In this document: positions 33,633 to 42,561 of the stretch, in pieces
Layout: each line of letters opens with the position of its first letter
How positions within the stretch are numbered: position 1 is the stretch's first letter
Assembly (NCBI GenBank): GCA_023264975.1
Contig: JAHFUS010000013.1
Coordinates: forward strand, 1 to 61,946
Length of the DNA stretch: 61,946 bases
Origin: Actinomycetes bacterium
Lineage (GTDB): Bacteria; Actinomycetota; Acidimicrobiia; Acidimicrobiales; GCA-2861595
Direction: 5' to 3'
Notes under the pieces: model-generated
Databases searched by the model: none
What the model was told of the DNA's origin: nothing
The model's input: the letters and a program-made list of their open reading frames with translations, nothing else
Position numbers and translations under genes: made by a program

Positions 33633-35693
33633 ATGCCTGAGCCGACCTTCACCGCGCCCGTCGCCCCCAAGCGCCCGACCACGCTGACCGCCTACGGGGA
33701 CGAGCGGGTGGACGAGTGGTACTGGCTGCGGGACAAGGACGACCCCGAGGTCGTCGCCCTCTTGGAGGCGGAGAACGACCACACCGCAGCCGTCCTCGCC
33801 CCCACCGAGGACCTCCAGCAGCGCATCTACGAGGAGATCGTGGGCCGCATCCTGGAGACCGACCTGTCGGTGCCAGCCCGCAAGGGCGAGTGGTGGTACC
33901 TGTCCCGCACCGTCGAGGGTCTCCAGTACCCGATCTGGTGCCGGCGCAAGGGCGAGCCCGACGGGCCCGAGGAGGTCATCCTCGACCAGAACGCCCTCGC
34001 GGCCGGCTCCGACTACTTCGCGGTCGCCAACACGGCCGTGAGCCCCGACACGAACCGCCTCGTCTACGGCACCGACGACAACGGCAGCGAGCGGTACACG
34101 CTCCGCATCCGGGACCTCACGACGGGCGACGACCTGGCCGACGAGGTGCCCGGCACGTACTACGGCGTGGCGTGGGCGGGCGACAACGCCACGCTCTTCT
34201 ACACCCGGGTCGACGACGCCATGCGGCCGTACCAGGTGTGGCGCCACGCGGTCGGCACGCCGGCGGCCGACGACGTGCTCGTGTTCCAGGAGGACGACGA
34301 GCGCTTCTTCCTGGGCGTCAGTGGCACCAAGAGCGAGCAGTACGTGGTGCTGTCGACGGAAAGCAAGATCACGAGCGAGTACCACGTGCTCCGGGCCGAC
34401 GACCCGGGCGGCGAGTTCCGGGTCGTGCAGCCCCGCGAGCAGGGCGTGGAGTACTCCATCGACCACTATGGCGACCGCTTTCTCATCGTCACCAACGCCG
34501 ACGGGGCCGAGAACTTCAAGCTGATGGAGGCGCCGGTCGACGACCCCGGGCGACCGAACTGGGCCGAGGTCGTCGCCCACCGCGCCGACGTGAAACTCGA
34601 CGGCATCGACGTCTTCGCCGGCCATGTGACCCTGTTCGAGCGGGCCGAGGGCCTCCGCCGCATCGCCGTGCGCCGCATGGCCGACGGCGACACCCACGTC
34701 ATCGCGCTGCCCGAGCAGGTCTCCACAGTCTTCACCGACGCCAACATGGAGTTCGACACCACCGTCCTCCGCTTCGGCTACACATCGATGGTCACACCCC
34801 GGTCCGTCTACGACTACGACATGGAGGGCCGCACCCGCGAGCTGCTGAAGCAGCAGCCCGTGCTCGGCGACTACGACCCGGCCGACTACGAGACCAGCCG
34901 CAGTTGGGCGACGACGGCCGACGGCGAGCGCATCCCGATGTCGCTCGTCCACCGCAAGGGGGTGGCCCTCGACGGGACGGCGCCGGCGCTGCTCTACGGG
35001 TACGGGTCCTACGAGATCAGCATCGACCCGACCTTCTCGCCGCTGCGCCTCAGCCTCCTCGACCGGGGCGTGGTGTTCGCCATCGCCCATGTCCGCGGCG
35101 GTGGGGAGATGGGCCGGCGCTGGTACGAGCACGGCAAGATGCTGCACAAGAAGCACACGTTCACCGACTTCGTAGCCTGCGCCGAGCACCTGATCGAGGG
35201 TGGCTACACATCTGCCGAGCGGCTGGCCATGCGGGGCGGCAGCGCCGGCGGCCTGCTCATGGGTGCCGTGTTGAACCTGCGGCCCGACCTGTTCCGGGCG
35301 GTGGTGGCCGACGTGCCCTTCGTCGACGTGCTCACCACGATCCTCGACGAGACCCTGCCCCTCACCGTCACCGAATGGGAGGAATGGGGCAATCCCAAGG
35401 CCGACCCCGAGGTCTACGCCTACGTGAAGTCGTATTCGCCGTACGACAACGTGGCCGCCGTCGACCACCCGGCCCTGCTCGCCATCGGCGGGCTCAACGA
35501 TCCCCGGGTCAGCTACTGGGAGCCGGCAAAATGGGTACAGCGCCTGCGCGACCGGGGCACCGGCTCGCGCCCCGTGCTCTTGAAGACCGAGATGGGCGCC
35601 GGCCACGGAGGCCCGTCCGGGAGGTACGACTCCTGGCGCGAAGAGGCGCTCGTCTACGCATTCGTGCTCGACGCCCTGGGTGTCAAGGACTAG
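33633..35693 (+). CDS. ptrB: oligopeptidase B-like prolyl oligopeptidase
   Basis: A 686-residue S9A serine peptidase. The N-terminal beta-propeller (DEWYWLRDKDDPEV through the DNGSERYTLRIRD repeats) leads to the alpha/beta hydrolase domain with GYGSYEISIDPTFSPLRLSLLDRG, nucleophile Ser537 in RGGSAGG, Asp623 in GGLNDPRV and His658 in GAGHGG. It cleaves short peptides after basic residues in the cytosol. Length is normal. The ATG start is preceded by the convergent/divergent small gene. A short inverted repeat after the stop (35716-35740) may terminate it. Confidence 0.93.
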   Translation: MPEPTFTAPVAPKRPTTLTAYGDERVDEWYWLRDKDDPEVVALLEAENDHTAAVLAPTEDLQQRIYEEIVGRILETDLSVPARKGEWWYLSRTVEGLQYPIWCRRKGEPDGPEEVILDQNALAAGSDYFAVANTAVSPDTNRLVYGTDDNGSERYTLRIRDLTTGDDLADEVPGTYYGVAWAGDNATLFYTRVDDAMRPYQVWRHAVGTPAADDVLVFQEDDERFFLGVSGTKSEQYVVLSTESKITSEYHVLRADDPGGEFRVVQPREQGVEYSIDHYGDRFLIVTNADGAENFKLMEAPVDDPGRPNWAEVVAHRADVKLDGIDVFAGHVTLFERAEGLRRIAVRRMADGDTHVIALPEQVSTVFTDANMEFDTTVLRFGYTSMVTPRSVYDYDMEGRTRELLKQQPVLGDYDPADYETSRSWATTADGERIPMSLVHRKGVALDGTAPALLYGYGSYEISIDPTFSPLRLSLLDRGVVFAIAHVRGGGEMGRRWYEHGKMLHKKHTFTDFVACAEHLIEGGYTSAERLAMRGGSAGGLLMGAVLNLRPDLFRAVVADVPFVDVLTTILDETLPLTVTEWEEWGNPKADPEVYAYVKSYSPYDNVAAVDHPALLAIGGLNDPRVSYWEPAKWVQRLRDRGTGSRPVLLKTEMGAGHGGPSGRYDSWREEALVYAFVLDALGVKD

Positions 35694-35715
35694 GAGTGCG
35701 GGGTCGAACGCCGAC

Positions 35716-35740
35716 GGCCGCCCCACCGCCGAAGGCGGCC
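35716..35740. terminator. GC-rich hairpin after oligopeptidase gene
   Basis: GGCCGCC (35716-35722) pairs with GGCGGCC (35734-35740) across an 11-base loop, 22 bases past the ptrB stop. No U-tract. A second small hairpin GGAAGC-TCC-GCTTCC follows at 35818-35832. Weak terminator candidates. Confidence 0.35.
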
Positions 35741-35916
35741 ACCCGGCTGTCGGCAGGACGAATTGGAGCGGAGGGGGCCGGCTTGGCCGCCCGCCCGCAG
35801 CACCGTCAACTCGCCGAGGAAGCTCCGCTTCCGGGTGCGAAGGAGCGACAGCGACCCGCGTGCCGTCGTGCACCATCGGGGTTCAAGGAATGCGACCGGA
35901 ACGTCGAGGACACCCT

Positions 35917-37482
35917 ATGGCAGCGAAGGGGGAGGCCGCGGACGACCACCGGGCCTCCGGCCCGGACGACGCGCCTGCGCTCCCCCCGGACCACCAGCCC
36001 GAGCACGAAGGCCGCCGCGGCTCCCGGGCGATGGCATGGGCAGCAGGCGCCTTCTGTGCGGTGTTCACCGGATGGGTCGTCGTCCACGCCGGCTCCCCGC
36101 ACCAGCGCGAGCTGCTGAGCGACCTCGCTCCACTGCCGCTGGGCCTCGCCGCCTGGGCGACCGCCCTGCGGGCAGGCAGCCGGACAGGGGCCGACCCGGC
36201 GTCACGCCGGGCATGGCGGCGTATTGCCGCCGCCTTCATCCTGTGGTGGCTAGCCGACGCCGCGTGGTTCGCCCAGGAGGTGGTGCTCCAGCGCCCGCCC
36301 TTCCCGTCCCCGGCCGACATCGGCTACCTGGCGTCGTACCCCGTACTCGCCTGGGGCCTGCTGTCTCTGCCCGGGGCGCGGCGTCTTCGAGCCGAGTGGT
36401 TGCGGGTGGCGCTCGACGCCGTCACCGTACTGCTGGCCGCGGCCATGGTGGTCTGGTACCTCGTGGTCGGGCCGAGCGTGCACAACGCGCCGGGCACCCT
36501 CGTCACCGCCCTCAACGTGGCGTACCCCGTCGGCGACCTGCTGCTCCTCTTCGCCGCTGCCGCGGTGATGCTCGGCGGCCCTCGCAGGGAGCGGTCATTG
36601 TGGCTGCTGCTCGGAGGGACGGCCGCGCTGGTGGTAGCCGACGTGGCGTACGCCCGCCTCTCCCTCTCCGATTCCTACGCCGGCGGGGACTGGCCGGACG
36701 TGTTCTGGATTCTCGCCCAGGCACTGTTCGTTGTGGCGGCCGTCAACCACCGCCACCCGCCGCGCCACGTCCGCCCCCAGTCCAGCCGAACGGCCCAGAG
36801 CAGGCTCAGCAACCTGCCGTACGCGGCGGTCGTGCTCGGCTACGGCCTGCTGTTCGCCGTCGGCCGGAGCGAGGCGTCGTATTCCCTGAACGGGCTACTG
36901 GTGGGCGCCGGGCTGATCACCGCGGTGGTGATGGCGCGCCAGATCCGGGTCACGGCCGAGAACGGTCACCTCCTCGGGCAGCTGCACTACTTGGCCGAGG
37001 TGGACGGCCTCACCTCGATCCTCAACCGGCGCAGCTTCTTCGAGGCGGGCGGGCACCTGATCGCCTGGGCGCGTGAGGCCGGGCGCCCGCTCACCGTCCT
37101 CATGATCGACGTCGACCACTTCAAACAGGTCAACGACACCTTCGGCCACGCGGCGGGCGACGAGGTCCTGACCGTCGTGGCCGCGCTCACCAAGTCGCAG
37201 CTGCGTGATTCGGACCTGGTGGGCCGCTACGGCGGCGACGAGCTGGCCGTGGTCATACCCGACTGCCTTGTCCAGAGGGGCCTCGATGTGGCAGAACGCA
37301 TCCAGGCTGCCGTCGCCCACGCAGCCGTCCTCACCTCCGACGGAGTAGTGCGGGTCAGCCTCAGCGTCGGTGTGGCCGAAGCCCGTGACTCCACCGACCT
37401 CACCACCGCCCTCGCCCGGGCCGACGCCGCCCTCTACCAAGCCAAGCAGGCCGGCCGGGGGTGCGCCCGCGCCGTCGCCTGA
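35917..37482 (+). CDS. membrane diguanylate cyclase (GGDEF domain)
   Basis: A 521-residue protein with about eight to ten membrane helices (residues about 30-330) that may form an MASE-type sensory unit, followed by a GGDEF domain. The active site reads RYGGDELAVV, so the usual Phe is Leu (GGDEL), and an RxxD inhibitory site (RDSD) lies five residues before it. DVDHFKQVNDTFGHAAGDEVL is normal. It likely makes c-di-GMP, though the F-to-L change could lower activity. The ATG at 35917 has GAGGAC upstream and is preferred over the open frame before it. Confidence 0.85.
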   Translation: MAAKGEAADDHRASGPDDAPALPPDHQPEHEGRRGSRAMAWAAGAFCAVFTGWVVVHAGSPHQRELLSDLAPLPLGLAAWATALRAGSRTGADPASRRAWRRIAAAFILWWLADAAWFAQEVVLQRPPFPSPADIGYLASYPVLAWGLLSLPGARRLRAEWLRVALDAVTVLLAAAMVVWYLVVGPSVHNAPGTLVTALNVAYPVGDLLLLFAAAAVMLGGPRRERSLWLLLGGTAALVVADVAYARLSLSDSYAGGDWPDVFWILAQALFVVAAVNHRHPPRHVRPQSSRTAQSRLSNLPYAAVVLGYGLLFAVGRSEASYSLNGLLVGAGLITAVVMARQIRVTAENGHLLGQLHYLAEVDGLTSILNRRSFFEAGGHLIAWAREAGRPLTVLMIDVDHFKQVNDTFGHAAGDEVLTVVAALTKSQLRDSDLVGRYGGDELAVVIPDCLVQRGLDVAERIQAAVAHAAVLTSDGVVRVSLSVGVAEARDSTDLTTALARADAALYQAKQAGRGCARAVA

Positions 37483-37592
37483 CGGCCGGTCTTTCCTCCG
37501 TGCGGTCGTGCTGGTGTCCCAGGGGTCGCTGCTGGTGGAGAGCGTCCGCCGGCGGGGCGGCCGGGTGTCGTGCACCGCAAAGGCCCGAACGG

Positions 37593-38024
37593 TCAGCACG
37601 AGACCGCCCGTTGGGTGGTGTAGACGCTGCGCCAGTTGCCGTAGGAGGCCCGGACCACGAAATAGTAGGTCGTGAGCAGCGACAGGCCTGTCACCGTCTT
37701 GGTGGGAAGGACGCTCGTGGTCGATCCTGTCGTGTAGGGACCGCCTGAGGTCGTCCCCCAGCGGATCTCGTAGCCGTCGGCCCACGTGCTCGGGGTGGCC
37801 GTCCAGTTCAGCGTCACCGAGCCCAGCAGGCACAGGCCGGCACCCAGGCTGGTAGGGGGCGCCAGGGTGGAGGTGGACAGCGTGGCCGTGGCACTGGCCC
37901 CGTCGAGGAACGAGGCCAGGGCCCAGGTCGTAGTGGCCGCGGAGAACAGTAGGGTCAACCCGGCGGCGACCGACGCCCGGGCCGGCCGGGACAGGGCCCG
38001 CCGAGGCCGTACGCCGTCAGGCAT
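37593..38024 (-). CDS. secreted FN3-like protein, probable SipW-type substrate
   Basis: A 143-residue exported protein. The N-terminus (RASVAAGLTLLFSAATTTWALASFLDGASATATLSTSTL) resembles the signal and early mature part of SipW-dependent secreted proteins. The rest (LNWTATPSTWADGYEIRWGTTSGG, TVTGLSLLTTYYFVVRASYG) is a fibronectin type III domain. Its start overlaps the stop of the signal peptidase gene by 8 bases. It is last in the cluster TasA-like, signal peptidase, FN3, and may coat or cross-link surface fibres. Confidence 0.7.
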   Translation of the reverse strand: MPDGVRPRRALSRPARASVAAGLTLLFSAATTTWALASFLDGASATATLSTSTLAPPTSLGAGLCLLGSVTLNWTATPSTWADGYEIRWGTTSGGPYTTGSTTSVLPTKTVTGLSLLTTYYFVVRASYGNWRSVYTTQRAVSC

Positions 38025-38658
38025 TGGCAGCGACCAGCGCCGGCGACCGGCGTCGGCGGCGCACGATCCGCGTCAGCCCGGCCGTGAACAGGCAGCCGAC
38101 GACGAACCCGCCACGCGGGGTGGCGAACCAGGCGCCCACCCGGCCGAGCTGCGGGAGCTGGTATACCAGCCGGTCGGCCCGGCGCACCGTCACGGGCACG
38201 GCGTCGGGGTCCTCGTTGGCGTCGCCCTTCATCGTGAGCTCGGCCGTCCCGCCGTGGTTCTCGACCTCCACCACCCGGTGGGTCACTCGGGTGCGGTCAG
38301 GACGCTCGACGGCGACGATGTCGCCCAGGTGGATCTCGCTCGCGTCGATCCGGCGGACGAGGACCATGGAGCCGGTCGGGATGGTCGGCTCCATGGAGCC
38401 CGACCGGACCACCAGCGGGCGCAGGCCCGTCCGGGCGGCCAGCACGGTGACGCCGGTCACGGCCACGCCCAGGAGGGCCCCCATGGTGAGCACCACCTCG
38501 ACCACCAGGCTACGGCCGCGCCGGCGGCCGGCCGGGACCGGGGTCGTGGCGGCTTGCGGGCGGGGCGGGCGGGCGGGGCGGGGCGGGCGCCGGCCGGTAC
38601 GGCCAGAAGCACGCCGGCGGGCGGCGGGGAGGATGTCGTCTTCGCTGCGGGTGTACAC
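38017..38658 (-). CDS. SipW/ER-type signal peptidase I
   Basis: A 213-residue signal peptidase. A Pro/Arg-rich cytosolic N-terminus precedes a membrane helix; the nucleophile Ser88 is in VRSGSMEPTI and the general base is His127 in RVTHRVV, the ER/archaeal-type Ser-His dyad rather than Ser-Lys. A further helix lies near the C-terminus. The GTG start has AGGAGG at 8 bases. It lies between the TasA-like gene and the FN3 gene, so it is probably their dedicated processing enzyme, as SipW is for TasA. Confidence 0.85.
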   Translation of the reverse strand: MYTRSEDDILPAARRRASGRTGRRPPRPARPPRPQAATTPVPAGRRRGRSLVVEVVLTMGALLGVAVTGVTVLAARTGLRPLVVRSGSMEPTIPTGSMVLVRRIDASEIHLGDIVAVERPDRTRVTHRVVEVENHGGTAELTMKGDANEDPDAVPVTVRRADRLVYQLPQLGRVGAWFATPRGGFVVGCLFTAGLTRIVRRRRRSPALVAANA

Positions 38659-38698
38659 GCCCGGTGCCTCCTGGTTGGGGCTCCCCACTCGCTCGATG

Positions 38699-39259
38699 TC
38701 AGGACTGGGTGGCGCTGAAGGTGAAGGTGGCGGTGGTCGTGGCCGCCTGGAAGGCGTCGCCCGAGCCGCTGGGCAGCTCGACCCGGAAGCAGGCAACCTC
38801 GCTGGCGCTGGCGGCGAGGGTCCGACTGGAGATGGCGCCCGCGCTAAGCGCGCCCGACGAGGTGAGGGTGACAGTCGAGGCGGCGTACCCGACGCCGGCC
38901 GAGTCGCAGGCGGCCGAGTTGGCGACGGCCTTGACGCCGAGGGTGAGCTGGTCCTTCAGGCCCTTGGAGTCGGCGTTGGTGGCCGACGTGGCCATCGTGT
39001 AGCTGAAGCCCAGGGTGCCGTTGTTGGCGATGGTGAGGGGGGCGTACTTCACGTCGCCCGGCTTCATGTTGGACATCTCGATGGCGGTGAAGGCGTAGGC
39101 GTCGTCGGCCTCGCTGCTGATGAGGAGGTCCACAGTCCCGGCCGTGAAGGTTGAGTCTGCCGTGCCGGAGTCGGTGAAGGTGGCGAAGGTCCCGGCCCAC
39201 AGGAGGGCCGACAGGGAGCCGAAGCAGAGGACGAGGCGGAGGTTCCTGGCGATGTGCAT
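38699..39259 (-). CDS. TasA/camelysin-like fibre-forming secreted protein
   Basis: A 186-residue exported protein. After the signal (LRLVLCFGSLSALLWAGTFATFTDSGTADST) comes FTAGTVDLLISSEADDAYAF and NMKPGDVKYAPLTIANNGTLGFSYTM, the hallmarks of the TasA/camelysin (Peptidase_M73) family, followed by a Ser/Thr-rich beta region. TasA is the major fibre of Bacillus biofilms. The gene is first in the cluster with a SipW-type peptidase. The start is the ATG at 39259 (GAAGGG upstream). Confidence 0.8.
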   Translation of the reverse strand: MHIARNLRLVLCFGSLSALLWAGTFATFTDSGTADSTFTAGTVDLLISSEADDAYAFTAIEMSNMKPGDVKYAPLTIANNGTLGFSYTMATSATNADSKGLKDQLTLGVKAVANSAACDSAGVGYAASTVTLTSSGALSAGAISSRTLAASASEVACFRVELPSGSGDAFQAATTTATFTFSATQS

Positions 39260-39476
39260 CGGTGCGGCGTGCCCTTCCCGTTGAGCTGTCGTTGTCGCTA
39301 CGTTGAGTAAGTCGGTCAGCGGCGCGCCGGGATGAGGGTTGTCTTCCACCACCACCCGAACGGGCCATGGACGGCCTGGCCCGCGGGTGGGGCGAAAGTC
39401 ACGAAAACCCCGGGGACCCACCGGCCCGCCACCCAGGGGACGGGGTCTCGGGCGACCGGCCGATTGCGACCTGCTG

Positions 39477-41336
39477 TCAGGCCTCCACGTCGTCGGCCCG
39501 CAGGCGGGCGGCGGCGCCTGCGGGCTCCTCGAACAGTGCGGGCTCCTCGAACAGCCGCAGGTCGAGCACGTCGCCGTTGCTGCCTCCACTCCCGGCGACC
39601 ACCAGCACGGCGGTGATCTCGTCGGCCACCAGCTCCTCGTGCTCGAGCAGCGCGTCGCGCAGAGCCTCCACCAGGTGGCGGTTGCGGTCGAGCATCTCGG
39701 TGACATCGGCCTTCGCCTCGTCGAGGATCTTCTCCAGCGCCTCGCGGCCCTGGTCGCTCGACAGCACCTTGGTGACGATGTTGGCGCCGGTGCCGGCCGC
39801 CGCCGCCTCCAGCGACACCAGCGAGCCGCCCATACCGAGCGAGCCCACCATCTGGGCCGCCGCCCTGGTGGCGGAGTCGAGGTCGCCACTGGGGCCCGTA
39901 CCCGACTCACCGAAGAACAGCTCCTCGGCCACCATCCCGCCGAAGGCGATCTGGATGAGGCTCACGATCTCGGAGCGGGTCTTGGTGAAGCGCTCCTCGG
40001 TCTCGGAGTGGGCCAGGAGACCGAGCGAGGCGCCCCGCTTTATGATCGAGAGCACCTCGAGCTTGCGGCCCTTGCCCACCAGGTGGGCCACCGTGGCGTG
40101 ACCCGCCTCGTGGGTGGCGATGGTGCGGCGCTCGTCCTCGGTGTACTCCACGGGGTGCTTGAGGCCCAGCTCCTCGGTCATCCGGGCCTGCTGCAGGTCC
40201 TCCCAGTTCAGGCCGTCTCCGCCCCGGCGCAGGGCCCACACCAGCGCCTCGTCGAGCAGGTGCTCGATCATCACCGGCGAGTACCCGAAGGTCATGGCGG
40301 CAAGGGTGTCGCGGCGGGCAGGCTCGTCGAGCTCCGGGCCGTGGACCTTCTTGGCAAGGTAGTAGTCGATGATCTCGCGGCGCCCGCTGCGGCTCGGCAG
40401 GTCGAAATAGATCGAGCGGTCGAAGCGGCCCGGCCGCAACAGGGCAGGATCGAGGTCGCCGGCCCGGTTGGTGGCACCGACCACCAGGATGTTGGCGGCG
40501 GGCGCGGCGGACTTGCGCAGCTGCGACTCGGCCGACAGCCAGCGGTTGGCCTGGTCGATGAACCAGCCGCGGAAGCGCTGGCTGAGTGGTGGGGCGTCGA
40601 ACGACTGGAGCTGGATCAGCAGCTCGTTCACCACGCCGGTGACGCCTTCGCGCCCGCCGGAGCCGCCCATGCCGGTGCGAGCGCCGCCGATGGCGTCGAT
40701 CTCCTCGATGAAACCGATGGCCCCGCCCTCGCGGCGGGCGTGCTTGCGGAGGGCCTTGAAGTAACTGCGGATCTTGCGGTTGGTCTGGCCGTAGTACATC
40801 GACTGGAACGCCGACGACGACACGAACAGGAACGGGACCCCGGCTTCGCGCGCCATGGCCTTGGCCAGGTAGGTCTTGCCGGTGCCGGGAGGGCCCTCGA
40901 ACAGGATCGCCCTCCGCGGCGTGCCGCCCATCTGCTCCTTGAACGTGCGGTGGGCGAGGAAGAGGTTGAGCGTGCGCGTCACCTCTTCGACCACCACGCC
41001 GGCGCCCTTCACGTCGTCGAGCGACGTGTCGATCTCGCCCGGCCGGTACAGCACGTGGGGCGACTTTCCGGCACCCAGCATCGGCACCAGCAGAACGGCT
41101 GACAGCACGAGGATGAGGAGCAGGCCGGGGACCAGCTCGGGTGGGATGGGGAGCGACGGGAAGTCGGGCCGGACCTGGTTGCCGAGCAACGTCCGCGTCC
41201 ACAGCCACAGGGCCAAGGGCGCCAGGATGCCCATGAGCCGGGTGAGCCGCCGGCGTCGCGACCGCTCACGGGCGATTGCCACGTCGGCCGCCGCGACCCG
41301 GAGGACCTGCGCCTGTCCGAGCCTGCTGAGCTCCAT
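39477..41336 (-). CDS. FtsH-like AAA+ membrane protease, divergent
   Basis: A 619-residue protein. Two membrane helices near the N-terminus (about residues 31-52 and 68-88) precede an AAA domain with Walker A GPPGTGKT (148-155) and Walker B IGFIEEIDAIG, where a usual Asp is Glu (FIEEIDA for FIDEIDA). The zinc motif HEAGH (about 409) and a later SGDLDSATRAA place it in the FtsH family. The membrane spacing and sequence differ clearly from housekeeping FtsH, so this is probably a second, specialised copy. The ATG has GAAGGA upstream. It lies upstream of the SipW/TasA cluster on the same strand, about 217 bp away. Confidence 0.85.
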   Translation of the reverse strand: MELSRLGQAQVLRVAAADVAIARERSRRRRLTRLMGILAPLALWLWTRTLLGNQVRPDFPSLPIPPELVPGLLLILVLSAVLLVPMLGAGKSPHVLYRPGEIDTSLDDVKGAGVVVEEVTRTLNLFLAHRTFKEQMGGTPRRAILFEGPPGTGKTYLAKAMAREAGVPFLFVSSSAFQSMYYGQTNRKIRSYFKALRKHARREGGAIGFIEEIDAIGGARTGMGGSGGREGVTGVVNELLIQLQSFDAPPLSQRFRGWFIDQANRWLSAESQLRKSAAPAANILVVGATNRAGDLDPALLRPGRFDRSIYFDLPSRSGRREIIDYYLAKKVHGPELDEPARRDTLAAMTFGYSPVMIEHLLDEALVWALRRGGDGLNWEDLQQARMTEELGLKHPVEYTEDERRTIATHEAGHATVAHLVGKGRKLEVLSIIKRGASLGLLAHSETEERFTKTRSEIVSLIQIAFGGMVAEELFFGESGTGPSGDLDSATRAAAQMVGSLGMGGSLVSLEAAAAGTGANIVTKVLSSDQGREALEKILDEAKADVTEMLDRNRHLVEALRDALLEHEELVADEITAVLVVAGSGGSNGDVLDLRLFEEPALFEEPAGAAARLRADDVEA

Positions 41337-41458
41337 CGTTCCTTCGGCCCCTCCTCTCCCCACGACCACTGTAGGTGGTCAGGGGCCAGAGAATCCAGCG
41401 CCCACCTTGACTGGTCCTCACGAAGGGGACGCGGCCGAGCCGAGACGCGACACTTCCG

Positions 41459-42010
41459 TCAGGGGCGCAGTCCCCAATACGGCCGGCGGCCGGCGGGGAT
41501 CGTGTCGCGGGACGGGTTGGTGCGGTCCCGTTCCGACACTATGGGGCTCACGACGCCCCAGTCGGCGTTCACCGCCGGGTCGTCCCACGCCAGCCCAAGC
41601 TCGTCGGCCGCGTTGTAGTAGCTGTCGACGAGGTAGGTGAGGGTGAGGTCGGTGATCGAGGCGAAGCCATGGGCCACGCCGGGCGGGATGAACACGCCCC
41701 GCTCGGACTCACCGTCCATCTCGAGCGTGAGGGTGGCGCCGTCGGTGGGCGATCCCTCCCGGAGGTCGTGCAGCACCACTTGGGCCCGGCCCCGGATCAT
41801 GTACCAGTAATCGGCCTGGTGCAGGTGGTAGTGCAGGCCCACCAGGGCACCGGCCTGCTTCTCGGACCGGTTGCCCTGCACCATCTCCCGCCCCGACCCG
41901 AACCACGAGCGTCGGTAGCTCTCGACGAACCGGCCCCGGGCGTCGCCGTGGACGGCCGGTTCGACGATCACCACGCCGTGAACAACGTCGGATTCCTCGA
42001 TCTTCGCCAT
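41459..42010 (-). CDS. dTDP-4-dehydrorhamnose 3,5-epimerase-like protein
   Basis: A 183-residue cupin of the RmlC type. GRFVESYRRSWF, the catalytic-site segment GLHYHLHQADYWYMIRGRAQVVLHDLR and FIPPGVAHGFASITD fit RfbC/RmlC. It converts dTDP-4-keto-6-deoxyglucose towards dTDP-rhamnose or related sugars for surface polymers. The ATG at 42010 is used; the longer open frame upstream overlaps the MauE-like gene. No rfbA, B or D gene is nearby. Confidence 0.85.
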   Translation of the reverse strand: MAKIEESDVVHGVVIVEPAVHGDARGRFVESYRRSWFGSGREMVQGNRSEKQAGALVGLHYHLHQADYWYMIRGRAQVVLHDLREGSPTDGATLTLEMDGESERGVFIPPGVAHGFASITDLTLTYLVDSYYNAADELGLAWDDPAVNADWGVVSPIVSERDRTNPSRDTIPAGRRPYWGLRP

Positions 42011-42021
42011 TGAGAGCGACC

Positions 42022-42468
42022 CTACGCTCTGGATCGGGCCGCCAGCACGAAGGCGACGGCCGCGGCCACCCCGGCCACCACCGACACGGGCCCGCCGCCG
42101 CCGCGGCCCGTGATGGCGGCTGCGAGGGCGGCGAGCAGCAGCACCACGTTGCGAGCCAGTGTGTCGAAGCCCACCGGCCGGGACGAGGTCTCGCCGAAGC
42201 ACCCGCACGGGACGGGTTGGCCGAGCAGCAGGCGCAGGGCCACCATGGCCGTGAAGGCCAGCAACAGGCCGGCGGCGGCCATAGCCGTCCACGGCAGACC
42301 GACCGACGTGACGAGGAGTGCGCCCACCGCCACCTCGATCCACGGGATGGCGGTGGCCAGGCGGCGAGGCGCTCCGAAGGCGGCCGCCGAGGCCGGCCAC
42401 TCGGGCTGGCGCAGCTTGGCCGCCCCGGCCACGAGGAGCACAAGCCCCACGAAGACGGACGCAGCCAT
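42022..42468 (-). CDS. MauE/DoxX-like membrane protein
   Basis: A 148-residue membrane protein with four helices. The motif VPCGCFGE between helices, with GAAKLRQPEWPA near the start, is typical of the MauE family (MauE of methylamine dehydrogenase, TlpA-linked membrane proteins). It probably handles disulfide or redox partner proteins at the membrane. Ends 12 bases before the epimerase start on the same strand, but no functional link is obvious. Confidence 0.75.
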   Translation of the reverse strand: MAASVFVGLVLLVAGAAKLRQPEWPASAAAFGAPRRLATAIPWIEVAVGALLVTSVGLPWTAMAAAGLLLAFTAMVALRLLLGQPVPCGCFGETSSRPVGFDTLARNVVLLLAALAAAITGRGGGGPVSVVAGVAAAVAFVLAARSRA

Positions 42469-42561
42469 GTCAGGCGCGGCCCGACGGGCGTGTGGGATTC
42501 CGGGTGCGGAAACTCGCCCGGGAGCGAGAGATCCCGCACCGGGAACGGCGTCGCTCCACCT

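Noticed and set aside
36987-37193. Small minus-strand ORF within the GGDEF gene
   Set aside because: Shadow of the GGDEF-coding frame.
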